From NCBI GenBank assembly GCA_017985015.1, contig JAGNYI010000022.1, positions 1-47,248 on the forward strand: a stretch of 47,248 nt of DNA, read 5' to 3'. Each line of letters starts with the position of its first letter. The first letter of the stretch is position 1. Position numbers and translations under genes: made by a program. This stretch comes from Giesbergeria sp. GTDB lineage: Bacteria > Pseudomonadota > Gammaproteobacteria > Burkholderiales > Burkholderiaceae_C. Below are positions 16,423 through 24,999 of the stretch, piece after piece. The notes under the pieces are model-generated. The model made no database searches. It saw only the letters and a program-made list of their open reading frames with translations, and was not told the DNA's origin.

Positions 16423-18057
16423 TCAACCAATCACGCGGGTGGCGGTTTCATCGAGCTTGGGCGGGTTTTCAAAGGTATGGAAGGGAGCGGGCGATGGCAC
16501 TTCCCACTCCAAACCTTCCGCACCATCCCACGGGCGCTGGGGCGCGGGCACACCGCGTCCGCGCATGGCAGGCAGCACCACAGCCAGGAAGAAATACACC
16601 TGGGCGAAACCAAAACCGAAGGCACCGATACTGACGATCATGTTGAAGTCGGCAAACTGCATCGGGTAGTCGGCGTAGCGTCGCGGCATGCCGGCAAGTC
16701 CCAGAAAGTGCATCGGGAAAAAGGTGATGTTGAAGGAAATCATCGACCACCAGAAGTGGATCTGGCCCCTGCGCTCGGAGTACATGAAACCGGTCCACTT
16801 CGGCAACCAGTAGTAGGCCCCGGCAAACATGGCAAACAGCGAACCGGCCACCAGCACGTAGTGAAAGTGCGCGACGATGTAATAGGTGTCCTGGATTTGC
16901 GTATCAATGGGGGCCACCGCCGGAATCAGCCCCGTGAAACCGCCAATGGCGAACACAAAAATGAAACCGATCGCGAACAACATGGGCGTCTCGAAAGTCA
17001 TCGAGCCGCGCCACATGGTGGCAATCCAGTTGAATATCTTCACTGCCGTGGGCACCGAGATCAGCATCGTGGCGTACATGAAGAACAGCTGCCCGGTCAC
17101 CGGCATGCCGGTGGTGAACATGTGGTGCGCCCAGACAATGAACGAGAGAATGGCGATCGACGAAGTGGCATACACCATCGATGCATAACCAAACAGCTTC
17201 TTGCGCGCAAATGCGGGAACCACCTGGCTGATGATGCCGAACGCCGGCAAGATCATGATGTAAACCTCAGGGTGGCCGAAGAACCAGAAGATGTGCTGGT
17301 ACATCACCGGGTCACCGCCGCCAGCGGGGTTGAAGAAGCTGGTGCCAAAGTGGCGATCGGTCAGCGTCATGGTGATGGCACCGGCAAAAACCGGCATCAC
17401 GGCAATCAGCAGGTAGGCCGTGATCAGCCAAGTCCAGCAAAACATGGGCATCTTCATCAGCGTCATACCGGGTGCGCGCATGTTCAGAATGGTGACGATG
17501 ATGTTGATCGCCCCCATGATGGACGAGGCGCCCATGATGTGCAGTGCGAAGATGCTTGAGTCCATCGACATGCCCATTTGCAGGGTCAACGGGGCATACA
17601 AGGTCCAACCCGCAGCGGGAGCACCACCGGGCATGAAGAAGCCGGCCACCAACATGATGGCGGCGGGCACCAGCAGCCAGAAACTGAAGTTGTTCATCCG
17701 CGCAAACGCCATATCAGAGGCGCCAATCTGCAGCGGAACCATCCAGTTCGCAAACCCCACGAAGGCCGGCATGATGGCACCGAACACCATGATCAGACCG
17801 TGCATGGTGGTGAGCTGATTGAACAGCTCGGGATTCACCAGTTGCAGACCGGGCTGAAACAGCTCGGCGCGAATCAGCAAGGCCAGTACGCCGCCCACCA
17901 TGAGCATGGTGAACGAGAACATCAGGTACAGCGTGCCAATGTCTTTGTGGTTGGTGGCATAGAGCCAGCGCCGCCACCCGGTCGGCCCGTGATGGTGGTC
18001 GTGGCTGTCTGCTGCGTGGCCGGCGGCATGCCCGGTGGGGTCGAGAACTGCGCTCAT
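16423..18057 (-). CDS. ctaD: Cytochrome c oxidase subunit I CtaD
   Basis: 544 residues, twelve membrane helices. Catalytic subunit of an aa3/caa3-type haem-copper oxidase that reduces oxygen and pumps protons. Segments seen: NHKDIGTLYLMFSF at the start; TMHGLIMVFGAIMPAFVG with a haem a His; FWFFGHPEVYIMILPAFGI with the CuB His and the Tyr cross-link partner; HHMF; and AHFHYVLVAGS with the haem ligands. The N-terminus carries a His-rich stretch (HAADSHDHHHGPTGW). ctaC ends 33 bp upstream and the 38-aa gene follows 2 bp downstream. Confidence 0.97.
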   Translation of the reverse strand: MSAVLDPTGHAAGHAADSHDHHHGPTGWRRWLYATNHKDIGTLYLMFSFTMLMVGGVLALLIRAELFQPGLQLVNPELFNQLTTMHGLIMVFGAIMPAFVGFANWMVPLQIGASDMAFARMNNFSFWLLVPAAIMLVAGFFMPGGAPAAGWTLYAPLTLQMGMSMDSSIFALHIMGASSIMGAINIIVTILNMRAPGMTLMKMPMFCWTWLITAYLLIAVMPVFAGAITMTLTDRHFGTSFFNPAGGGDPVMYQHIFWFFGHPEVYIMILPAFGIISQVVPAFARKKLFGYASMVYATSSIAILSFIVWAHHMFTTGMPVTGQLFFMYATMLISVPTAVKIFNWIATMWRGSMTFETPMLFAIGFIFVFAIGGFTGLIPAVAPIDTQIQDTYYIVAHFHYVLVAGSLFAMFAGAYYWLPKWTGFMYSERRGQIHFWWSMISFNITFFPMHFLGLAGMPRRYADYPMQFADFNMIVSIGAFGFGFAQVYFFLAVVLPAMRGRGVPAPQRPWDGAEGLEWEVPSPAPFHTFENPPKLDETATRVIG

Positions 18058-18090
18058 GGTGAATTCCTCAATACTCTTTGCGGGCGCGGC

Positions 18091-19260
18091 TTATTTGCTG
18101 CGCTGGGCGACGATTTCAGCCGGCTGCACGAGCTGACCCGTCTTGTTCGACCAGGCATTCTTGGTGTAGGTGATCACGGCAGCGAGATCGGTGTCGCTGA
18201 GTGCCTTCCACGAAGGCATGGCCCCATTGGCGACTCCGCGCAGGACGATTTGGATCTGGACGCCATGATCGGCATTGCGAACCACGGCCGAGCCATCCAG
18301 CGGCTTGATCGGGCCGGCGCCCTTGCCATTGGCCTGGTGGCAGGCCGCGCAGTTCGAGCCATAGACCTTCTCACCGCGCTTGAGGATGTCCTCCAGCGCC
18401 CAAACCTTGCCCGGGTCGTCCAACTTGGCGGCGACCTTCTTCATTTCGCCCCCTACCCAGGCCGTGTAGTCCGCTGCCGATACCACCTTGACGTGAATCG
18501 GCATGTAGGCGTGCTCCTTACCGCAGAGCTCGGCGCACTGGCCATAAAAATCGCCCACCGAATCGGCCCGGAACCAAGTGTCGCGCACGAAACCGGGGAT
18601 CGCGTCCTGCTTGATGCCAAAAGCTGGCACCATGAACGAGTGGATCACGTCGTTGGCGGTCGTGATGATGCGAATCTTTTTGCCCACAGGCACCACGAGC
18701 GGGTTGTCTACCTTGAACAGGTAGTTGTCGGGCGCCTGGGACACATCGCCGCTGCTCGACATGGCGCGCTGCGCGGTGTCGAGGGTCGAAATAAAACCGA
18801 TGCCTTCGCCTTCGCCTTTGATGTAGTCGTAACCCCACTTCCACTGGTAACCGGTGGTCTTGATGGTGAGGTCGGCGTTGGTCGTATCCTTCTGCGCCAC
18901 GAGCACCTTGGTGGCTGGAAGCGCCATACCCACGATGATCAGAAAAGGCACCACCGTCCAGACGATTTCCACCGTGACGGATTCATGAAAATTGGCGGCT
19001 TTGGCGCCCTGCGATCTGCGGTGTTTCCAGATCGAATAAAACATCACCGAGAACACCGCGACGAAGATCACCGTGCAGATGATGAGCATCATCCAGTGCA
19101 GATTGCTCTGCTCCTCAGCGATGCGTGTCACTCCGCGCGTCAGGTTCAACTGATGAACGCTCGGACCGCCCGGCAAATCATTGACTGCGTGGGCGGAACC
19201 TGCTGCCCAGGCGCCGGCCAGCATCAGAGCGTGGGCCAACCTCTTGAAAATGCTCTTCAT
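18091..19260 (-). CDS. ctaC: Cytochrome c oxidase subunit II with fused cytochrome c domain, CtaC
   Basis: 389 residues. Signal peptide, two membrane helices (about 60-80 and 105-125), a cupredoxin CuA domain with HSFMVPAFGIKQDAIPG and CAELCGKEHAYM, then a C-terminal class I cytochrome c with the haem motif CAACH and an axial Met in NGAMPSW. The fusion is the caa3-like arrangement, in which the attached haem takes electrons from cytochrome c. Chosen start is ATG; a GTG three codons upstream is in frame. First gene of the oxidase run, with 328 bp of non-coding DNA upstream. Confidence 0.96.
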   Translation of the reverse strand: MKSIFKRLAHALMLAGAWAAGSAHAVNDLPGGPSVHQLNLTRGVTRIAEEQSNLHWMMLIICTVIFVAVFSVMFYSIWKHRRSQGAKAANFHESVTVEIVWTVVPFLIIVGMALPATKVLVAQKDTTNADLTIKTTGYQWKWGYDYIKGEGEGIGFISTLDTAQRAMSSSGDVSQAPDNYLFKVDNPLVVPVGKKIRIITTANDVIHSFMVPAFGIKQDAIPGFVRDTWFRADSVGDFYGQCAELCGKEHAYMPIHVKVVSAADYTAWVGGEMKKVAAKLDDPGKVWALEDILKRGEKVYGSNCAACHQANGKGAGPIKPLDGSAVVRNADHGVQIQIVLRGVANGAMPSWKALSDTDLAAVITYTKNAWSNKTGQLVQPAEIVAQRSK

Positions 19261-19588
19261 AGTTCTCACTTGCTTCTAAGCCTCAGTTAACTCGCCCCAT
19301 CTCGATCGGCACCCATGGCGCCCATGCTGTGCAATGCAGCCGGCACGCCCCGCAAGGTAGCCGAAAAGATAGACGCGCCCCGCCCAGTCCACCACCCGCA
19401 CAAACCAGCACTTGCGCACTGCGACGCAGAACTGCATGCCTATGAAAAGGCGGGCATTGCACGCAAACGGCTTGCTCTAGTGGTGGGCGATTGTAGCGTG
19501 GCTTGTTTCAGATCAGAGAAACAAGGGAAACTCCCAAGATCGCCGCGCAAATTTGCTTTAAGTCAATGGAAACAACCACTATTTGCGC
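19261..19588. other. Non-coding upstream region of the cytochrome oxidase genes
   Basis: This 328-bp stretch lies between the ctaC start and the stop of the BioC-like gene, both on the minus strand. It should hold the ctaC promoter. I see no convincing gene, no clear paired -35/-10 hexamers and no terminator. The only motif of note is an FNR-like half-conserved palindrome at 19553-19566. Confidence 0.5.
19553..19566. promoter_or_regulatory. Weak FNR/CRP-like box upstream of ctaC
   Basis: TTGCT-TTAA-GTCAA; the FNR/ANR family consensus is roughly TTGAT-N4-(A/G)TCAA, so only one of ten key positions differs. It lies about 290 bp upstream of the ctaC start, far for direct control, and close to the end of the preceding gene. 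Oxygen control of a terminal oxidase would be sensible, but one such match can arise by chance. Confidence 0.25.
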
Positions 19589-20491
19589 TTATGTGCGTGG
19601 TGGCCTGCTTTTCAACAGGCTGCGCATTTCGTCCAGTGAGACCGCACTTTGTGCGGTCACTGGAACGCGCGGCACGGGCTTGAAGGCGTGCCCATAGACA
19701 ATTTCGAAGCTCAAGCTCAGTTGGCCCTCGGCATCTGGCGTGGTAAGCCCCGCTGCCAGCGCCTGGCACAAGGCACTGTGCCAGCGCCGCCCGCGCAGCG
19801 CCAGGTGCCGCCCCGGATGCAGGTTGCTGCCCAGCTCACGCAGCTCCTGCAGCAGTCGCTCAGGCGTGGCAAAGCTGAGTGTGATGCGCTCCATGTCCAC
19901 GATCGGTTCGGCAAACCCCGCGTCGATCAGCATGTCGCCCCAATCGTGCATGTCGGTGAACGCGTGGGCGGGCGCTGGCCAGCCCCGCGCCTGGTACACG
20001 GCGCGCAGCTCGCGCAGCGTATCGGGGCCAAAGCAGCTAAACATCAGGTAGCCATCGACATCCAGCGCGCGTTGCCAGGCGCCGATCAAGGCGCGCGGGT
20101 CGGCCGCGCTATGCAGCAGCATGTTGGCCCAGAGCATCTGCACCGAGCCCTTCTCCGGGGCGCCAAACGTGACCGCACCTCGGCCCCAGCGCTCTGTGCT
20201 CCACCAGCTTGGCGCCAGCGCCTCGCGCGCTACAGCCTGGCGATGCCCAGCCGTCTCGTTGACGGTGCAGCAGGCATCGGGGTAGCGCTCGCGCAGCAAG
20301 GCATGGGCCTCAAGGCCGCCGCGCACCGGATCCCAATGGCACCAGGCGCGCGGTGCGTCGCGGATCCAGCCCAGGCGCTGCTCCATGCGCCGCGCCACTT
20401 CTTCGTGCAACCAGGGCGAAAGGGCAGGGGCGCGCTCGTGCCAGCGCGCAGCGGCCACGGGGTCAATAGTGGGAGGTAGATCGGAAGCCAT
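19589..20491 (-). CDS. BioC-like SAM-dependent methyltransferase
   Basis: 300 residues. The pattern resembles the malonyl-ACP O-methyltransferase branch: HEEVARRMEQRLGWIRDAP near the start, a catalytic core with LWANMLLHSAADPRALI and ALDVDGYLMFSCFGPDTL, and the C-terminal TDMHDWGDMLIDAGFAEPIVDMERI. The usual glycine-rich SAM motif is weak (HWDPVRGGLEAHALL), so methyl transfer is inferred from family resemblance. BioC primes biotin synthesis, but no other bio gene is in view. Divergent from comF, 83 bp apart. Confidence 0.7.
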   Translation of the reverse strand: MASDLPPTIDPVAAARWHERAPALSPWLHEEVARRMEQRLGWIRDAPRAWCHWDPVRGGLEAHALLRERYPDACCTVNETAGHRQAVAREALAPSWWSTERWGRGAVTFGAPEKGSVQMLWANMLLHSAADPRALIGAWQRALDVDGYLMFSCFGPDTLRELRAVYQARGWPAPAHAFTDMHDWGDMLIDAGFAEPIVDMERITLSFATPERLLQELRELGSNLHPGRHLALRGRRWHSALCQALAAGLTTPDAEGQLSLSFEIVYGHAFKPVPRVPVTAQSAVSLDEMRSLLKSRPPRT

Positions 20492-20574
20492 GAGGGAGTG
20501 TTACAGATGGCGCAGCTTGAGCCCACCAACTGGGCACAAAGACCCCAGCGCCATGCCCTATATTGGACATCACC

Positions 20575-21315
20575 ATGGCACGCCGCAGCCTTCTTGCCCA
20601 ACCTTGGCGCCCTTGGCGCACGTTCAGCGCCTGGGCGGCGCGCCTGCCCAGCCAGTGTGCCGTGTGCGGTAGCTGGCCGGCGCAGCGTTTGTGCGAAGCC
20701 TGCATTGCACGTTTTGCGCAGCCGCGCGCGCGCTGCAGCACCTGCGCCCTGCCGCTGGCTGGGGGAGCCCTTCAGTGTGGCCAATGCCTGCGGCACCCTC
20801 CCTTGCTCGATGCCTGCATTGCGGCGCTTGACTATGCCTATCCCTGGGCTGGTGTGTTGGCGGAGTTCAAATTTCGCGGGGACCCGGCCTGGGCGGCGCC
20901 GCTTGCCAGCCTGATGCGGAGCACGCCCTGGGCAGAACCGGCCATCGATGCCGCCGACTGGCTGATTCCCGTGCCGCTTTCCCCGGCCCGCCTGGGCGAG
21001 CGAGGCTTCAACCAGGCGGAGCGCTTGGCACGAACACTCAGCGACCAAAAGAGTACGCACCGCCTATTGCTGCGCGTGCATTCCGGCGCAGTTCAGCACA
21101 CCCTGAACCGCGCGCAGCGCCTGCGCAACCTGCAAGGTGCTTTCGCGGTAGACCCGCTACTCGTCGAAACGCTGCGCGGTCGGCGCGTGGTGCTGGTGGA
21201 CGATGTCATGACGACTGGCGCGACCTTGCACGCCGCGGCCCAGGTGCTGCGCCAAGCCGGGGTCGCTCATCTGACGGCTTTGGTCCTCGCCCGGGCCCCG
21301 CAGCCGGCACAATAG
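20575..21315 (+). CDS. comF: ComF family amidophosphoribosyltransferase-like protein
   Basis: 246 residues. An N-terminal zinc-ribbon-like Cys set (CAVCGSWPAQRLCEAC and CSTCALPLAGGALQCGQC) precedes a type I phosphoribosyltransferase domain with the PRPP motif VVLVDDVMTTGAT. Also typical are FKFRGDPAWA and PVPLSPARLGERGFNQAE. ComF/GntX proteins are linked to DNA uptake; the enzymatic role is unknown. A TTG in frame lies four codons upstream, but the ATG was preferred. trmL follows after 77 bp. Confidence 0.93.
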   Translation: MARRSLLAQPWRPWRTFSAWAARLPSQCAVCGSWPAQRLCEACIARFAQPRARCSTCALPLAGGALQCGQCLRHPPLLDACIAALDYAYPWAGVLAEFKFRGDPAWAAPLASLMRSTPWAEPAIDAADWLIPVPLSPARLGERGFNQAERLARTLSDQKSTHRLLLRVHSGAVQHTLNRAQRLRNLQGAFAVDPLLVETLRGRRVVLVDDVMTTGATLHAAAQVLRQAGVAHLTALVLARAPQPAQ

Positions 21316-21392
21316 AAATACCTTGTAGCGCGGATACGCACTTTTACGCAGCGAGGGGGATGCTCACAGGAAAATGCCGACAAAATCCCGCC

Positions 21393-21893
21393 ATGTTTCA
21401 CATCGTCCTCGTCGAACCCGAGATTCCGCCGAATACGGGCAACATCATCCGCCTGGCGGCGAACACGGGCTGCACTCTGCACTTGATCGAGCCGCTCGGT
21501 TTTTCCATGGAAGACCGCATGCTGCGGCGTGCCGGGTTGGACTACCATGAATTCGCAAAAGTGCAACGGCATGCGGGCTGGACGGCCTTTCTGCGCGCCG
21601 TGCAGCCCGATTTGACCCGCATGTTTGCCTTGACTACGCACGCAACGCAAAGCGCATTCGATACCTGTTTTCTTCCGGGCGACTGGCTGGTGTTCGGCGC
21701 CGAGACACGCGGTCTGCCTCCCGAACTGCGCGAAAGCTTTGCTCCAGCACAGCAGGTTCGCCTGCCGATGATGGCGGGGCAACGCAGCCTCAACCTCTCC
21801 AACGCTGTGGCGGTCACGGTCTTTGAAGCCTGGCGGCAAAACAGCTTTGGGGCGGGCGCTGTCGACAGTGTGCCGGCCGAACTGCGCGCCTGA
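21393..21893 (+). CDS. trmL: tRNA (cytidine/uridine-34 2'-O)-methyltransferase TrmL
   Basis: 166 residues, the length of the minimal SPOUT enzyme TrmL (YibK), which methylates the wobble ribose of leucine tRNAs. Conserved parts: MFHIVLVEPEIPPNTGNIIR at the start with the catalytic Arg/Asn region, LVFGAETRGLP and the knot-forming RSLNLSNAVAVTVFEAWRQ. Its TGA is immediately followed by the stop of the convergent LysR gene, with no spacer. Confidence 0.96.
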   Translation: MFHIVLVEPEIPPNTGNIIRLAANTGCTLHLIEPLGFSMEDRMLRRAGLDYHEFAKVQRHAGWTAFLRAVQPDLTRMFALTTHATQSAFDTCFLPGDWLVFGAETRGLPPELRESFAPAQQVRLPMMAGQRSLNLSNAVAVTVFEAWRQNSFGAGAVDSVPAELRA

Positions 21894-22814
21894 TCAGATT
21901 TCCTGCGCGGCCAGCGCTTCGGGTGTTTGTTCGCTCACAAAATCAAGAAAGGCGCGCGTGCGTGCCGGCAGCATGCGCTGCGTGGGCAGCGCCGCATAGA
22001 TGGTGTAGCGCGAAAGAATCCACTCGGGCAGCACGTGCACCAAGGCCCCGGTGCTCAGGTGGCGCTGCGCCAGCAAGCGCGGAATGACTGCAACGCCTGT
22101 GCCATCGAGCACGGCCCGCAGCAGCACGTCGGTGCTGGTTGACTGCAGCACCACCGGCAGGCTCAGTTCGTGGCTTTCACCATCGCCCGACAGGGGCTTG
22201 AGGCAGAGTTTGCGCACCCCGCGCCGGCCGTTGCCGGTATCGCGCAGAAAGTCGTGCGATTCCAGATCCTGCGGCTGCTTCGGCGCACCGCGCCGCAGCA
22301 GGTAGCCGGGCGAGGCAACCACAATGGCTTCCCCCTGAAACAGCTTGCGCGCCACCACATTGCCGTCGAAATCGTCCGGCACGACGAGAAAAGTGACGTC
22401 AAACTCGTCCACCCGCCCTGCGGCGACGTTGTCGGTAGTGAGGTCGAGCACCAGCCGCGGATGGCGCTCGCGCCAGCGGGGAATCAGGGGCGCCAGAAAA
22501 TAGGTGGCGATCGCTGCGGGTGCCAGCACATGCACCGTGCCCTGCAGGTCGCGCGTGCTCGCTGTGGCGGCGGCTTCGGCGTCGTCGATGTCGCTCAAAA
22601 TGCTGCGCACCCGCTGCAGGTAAGCGTCCCCAGCCTCGGTGACCGCTACCTTGCGCGTCGTGCGGTGCAAAAGGCGGGTGTTGAGGTGCTGCTCCAGTTC
22701 GGCCACCACGCGCGTGACCACTGGGGGCGACATGTCGAGCGCGCGCGCCGCTGCGGCAAAACCGCCTTCGTCGGCGACGCGGGCAAACACCCTCATGGCT
22801 TGCAGGCGGTCCAT
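21894..22814 (-). CDS. LysR family transcriptional regulator
   Basis: 306 residues. Winged helix at about 1-60 (MRVFARVADEGGFAAAARAL and SPPVVTRVVAELEQHLNTRL), then the effector domain beginning with LQGTVHVLAPAA. Resembles the group often found as single regulators of oxidoreductase or efflux genes. A MaoC hydratase gene ends 36 bp upstream on the same strand; no divergent target is adjacent, so its regulon is not predictable from context. Confidence 0.93.
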   Translation of the reverse strand: MDRLQAMRVFARVADEGGFAAAARALDMSPPVVTRVVAELEQHLNTRLLHRTTRKVAVTEAGDAYLQRVRSILSDIDDAEAAATASTRDLQGTVHVLAPAAIATYFLAPLIPRWRERHPRLVLDLTTDNVAAGRVDEFDVTFLVVPDDFDGNVVARKLFQGEAIVVASPGYLLRRGAPKQPQDLESHDFLRDTGNGRRGVRKLCLKPLSGDGESHELSLPVVLQSTSTDVLLRAVLDGTGVAVIPRLLAQRHLSTGALVHVLPEWILSRYTIYAALPTQRMLPARTRAFLDFVSEQTPEALAAQEI

Positions 22815-22849
22815 GGCTCAGTCTGCCCAAACCATGGCGTCGGTCGGCG

Positions 22850-23314
22850 TCAGGCCGGTGCGCCGTAATTGCGCGACAGCGATTCGGCCACGCAGACCGG
22901 TTTGTCGCTGCCCTCGCGCTCGACCGTCACCAGCCAGGCCATCTGCAGTCCATCGGGCGCCAGCGGTTCGGTCGATTGCAGCTGCAGGCGCGCGCGCAGC
23001 CGGCTGCCCACCGGCACCGGCGCCGTGAAGCGCACGCGGTTGAGGCCGTAGTTCACCCCCATGCGTGCGCCTTCGATGGCAATGCCCGTTTCGAAGAAAC
23101 GCGGAATCAGCGACAAGGTGAGAAAGCCATGCGCAATCGGCGCGCCAAACGGGCCCTGGCGCGCGCGCTCGGGGTCCACATGGATCCACTGGTGGTCGCC
23201 GGTGGCCTCGGCAAACTGGTTCACCTGTTGCTGCGTGATGGTGATCCAGTCGGTCACGCTGACTTCCTGGCCAACGCAGGCTGCGACTTCGGAGTAGGAA
23301 TGAAAGGTTTTCAT
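22850..23314 (-). CDS. MaoC family (R)-specific enoyl-CoA hydratase-like protein
   Basis: 154 residues with a hot-dog fold. The catalytic Asp and His are visible in FAEATGDHQWIHVDPERA, followed by APIAHGFLTLSLIPRF, the standard MaoC/PhaJ pattern. Likely hydrates a trans-2-enoyl-CoA to the (R)-3-hydroxyacyl-CoA, linking beta-oxidation to other pathways. Lies just upstream of the LysR gene on the same strand; possibly co-transcribed. Confidence 0.9.
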   Translation of the reverse strand: MKTFHSYSEVAACVGQEVSVTDWITITQQQVNQFAEATGDHQWIHVDPERARQGPFGAPIAHGFLTLSLIPRFFETGIAIEGARMGVNYGLNRVRFTAPVPVGSRLRARLQLQSTEPLAPDGLQMAWLVTVEREGSDKPVCVAESLSRNYGAPA

Positions 23315-23371
23315 GGCGCCAATGTAGCGCCCGCCCCCACGCCACGGTGTCGGCCATGGGACAGCGGCGGA

Positions 23372-23992
23372 TCACGCCGCGTCCAGCCACTGGCAAATAC
23401 CCTGCCACTGCTCCAGATCGCGCGCCACGCGGGCCGGGGCCACGTCGAACAGCGTGAGCCCGTGCGCGGCCAGGTGCAGGTAGTTTTGCGTCGTACGCAA
23501 AGTGCCCAGCACCGGAATATCCAGGCTGTCCACGAAATGCGCCAGTTGCTCGGCGGCGCGCGTGCGCGGGTCGACGCGCATGCCGACAATGCCCACGGGC
23601 GTCTGGGCACTGGCCCTGTGCGCGGTCAGCTGGTCAAGAAATTCGCGCGTGGCAAAAATGTCGAACACGCTGGGCTGCAGCGGCACCACGATGCGGTCGG
23701 CCAGCTTGAGCACATCCCCCAGGCGCCAGCCCGCCAGCCCGGCCGGCGTGTCGAGCACCACGTGGCTGGCGCCACGCGGTGGGCGGGCGATGACGTCGGC
23801 GCTCACGTCCCAACTGCCTATGGGCCGCGCCGCCGCCGGGCGCAGGCCCAGCCACAACCTGGCCGACTGCTGGCGGTCGGCATCGCCCAGCAGCACCGGA
23901 TGGCCCTGGCTGGCCAGGTAGCCGGCGATGTTGGTGGCCAGCGTTGACTTGCCGACGCCGCCCTTGGGGTTGGCAACCACGATCACAGACAT
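23372..23992 (-). CDS. ParA/MinD-type ATPase (orphan)
   Basis: 206 residues. Deviant Walker A motif KGGVGKST near the N-terminus (MSVIVVANPKGGVGKSTLAT), Walker A' as ASHVVLDTPAGL and the PLQPSVFDIFATREF segment identify a small ParA family member. There is no adjacent parB or parS-like cluster, so this is probably one of the orphan ParA proteins that position cellular cargo rather than chromosome. Its upstream DNA is occupied from 20 bp before the start by a repeat and an inserted element, so any promoter lies in or beyond them. Confidence 0.9.
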   Translation of the reverse strand: MSVIVVANPKGGVGKSTLATNIAGYLASQGHPVLLGDADRQQSARLWLGLRPAAARPIGSWDVSADVIARPPRGASHVVLDTPAGLAGWRLGDVLKLADRIVVPLQPSVFDIFATREFLDQLTAHRASAQTPVGIVGMRVDPRTRAAEQLAHFVDSLDIPVLGTLRTTQNYLHLAAHGLTLFDVAPARVARDLEQWQGICQWLDAA

Positions 23993-24011
23993 GGAAGACT
24001 CCAGATTTCAG

Positions 24012-24234
24012 GTAAAAAAGGCCTCTAGGGATGGCCTGCATAACTCCCTGCGGTCTGTGATAGCGCGGCCTCGGGCGGTCTACTGCGTTGCTTTTTTTGC
24101 CAATAGCTGGGCTATTGGCTGCAAAAAGACGCCTTGTAGCCCATCCCGATCCGCACTATCACCGCCTCGCGAGGGTTATGCAGGACATCCCTAGCGCTTA
24201 CTACATAAGCATAATAAGCTATCTTTTATATAGC
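24012..24234 (-). repeat. 57-bp dispersed repeat, copy 4, interrupted by the 170-bp element
   Basis: Left part is 24012-24028, right part 24195-24234; joining them with a single CTAG restores a complete 57-bp repeat that aligns without gaps to copy 1 at 42 of 57 positions. Both stems are intact in the restored sequence (GCTATATAAAAGATAGC and CGCTTACTACATAAGC). Confidence 0.8.
24025..24194. mobile_element. 170-bp palindromic MITE-like element, copy A
   Basis: Bounded by CTAG at 24025-24028 and 24191-24194. The first 20 bases and the reverse complement of the last 20 agree at 19 positions (GGATGGCCTGCATAAC against GGATGTCCTGCATAAC inside the CTAGs). The centre is a perfect GCCAATAGC-TGG-GCTATTGGC hairpin at 24099-24119, exactly mid-element, so nearly the whole unit can pair as one long stem. 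It contains no coding capacity. It splits a 57-bp repeat precisely at CTAG, which identifies CTAG as a duplicated 4-bp target. A four-base CTAG target suits IS5-family transposases, which is inference. Confidence 0.85.
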
Positions 24235-24245
24235 AACTGCACACA

Positions 24246-24884
24246 TCAGGTGGACTGCGTACCCCGGCGAACAAAAAACAGGCCCGCGCCCACCGCCATC
24301 AACACGCCGCCAAACACGCGGTTCTGATTGCGCTGCGCGCGCGGGCTTTGCATCAGGCGGCGCAGGCTGCTGGCGCCCAGAGCGTAGCCGTGCATCACGG
24401 TCAGATCAATGACCATAGAGGTTGCCGCCATCACCAGCAGCTGCAGCCACAGCGGCCGCGCGTCGGTCAGAAACTGGGGCAGCACGGCCACCATGAAGAC
24501 GATGCCCTTGGGGTTGGTGGCGTTGGTCAGAAAACCGGTGGCGAAACGGCGCTGCCAGCGGCCTGCCGGTTCCACGGTGGCGCCCACCAGCGAACCACTG
24601 GCACCCGAGCGCCACTGGCTCCAGCCCACGTAGATCAAATAGCAGGCCCCCGCCACCTTGACCACACCAAACGCCAGTTCCGACGCCAGCAGCAGCGAGC
24701 CCACGCCCGCCCCCGCCACCAGCAACAGCAGTACCAGGCCCAATTGCAGCCCGAAGATGGTGGCCGTCGTCTTGCGCACCCCGTAGGACAGGCCATGGCT
24801 CATGGCCAGCACGGCGCCGGAGCCTGGCGAAAGAGCGATGAGGCAGGTGGCGGCAACGAAAGCAAGCCAGGTAGACAAGTCCAT
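24246..24884 (-). CDS. LysE/RhtB family amino acid exporter
   Basis: 212 residues with six hydrophobic helices. The N-terminal LIALSPGSGAVLAMSHGLSYG is the RhtB/LysE signature, and GFLTNATNPKGIVFMVAVLPQF is the second conserved loop. Exports amino acids or homoserine-like compounds across the inner membrane; substrate not predictable. Divergent from the antiporter gene downstream in coordinates; no linked regulator. Confidence 0.93.
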   Translation of the reverse strand: MDLSTWLAFVAATCLIALSPGSGAVLAMSHGLSYGVRKTTATIFGLQLGLVLLLLVAGAGVGSLLLASELAFGVVKVAGACYLIYVGWSQWRSGASGSLVGATVEPAGRWQRRFATGFLTNATNPKGIVFMVAVLPQFLTDARPLWLQLLVMAATSMVIDLTVMHGYALGASSLRRLMQSPRAQRNQNRVFGGVLMAVGAGLFFVRRGTQST

Positions 24885-24999
24885 GGTGGGAATCGGAAAG
24901 AAGGAGTGACAACAGGGAAACGGGCTGGCATCTTAGAGCGGGATGGGCCCGCGCGCATCGCCGAAGTGCAAGAATCTGGGCTCTTGCTTTCCCCTGCCC

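Noticed and set aside
16477-19290. Long plus-strand open frames opposite ctaD and ctaC
   Set aside because: Antisense shadows rich in His/Arg/Gly; the minus strand encodes complete subunits I and II with all metal ligands.
24025-24194. 170-bp element considered as a structured non-coding RNA gene
   Set aside because: Copies differ at paired positions without compensation and the element has a CTAG duplication; transposon-like explanation is simpler.
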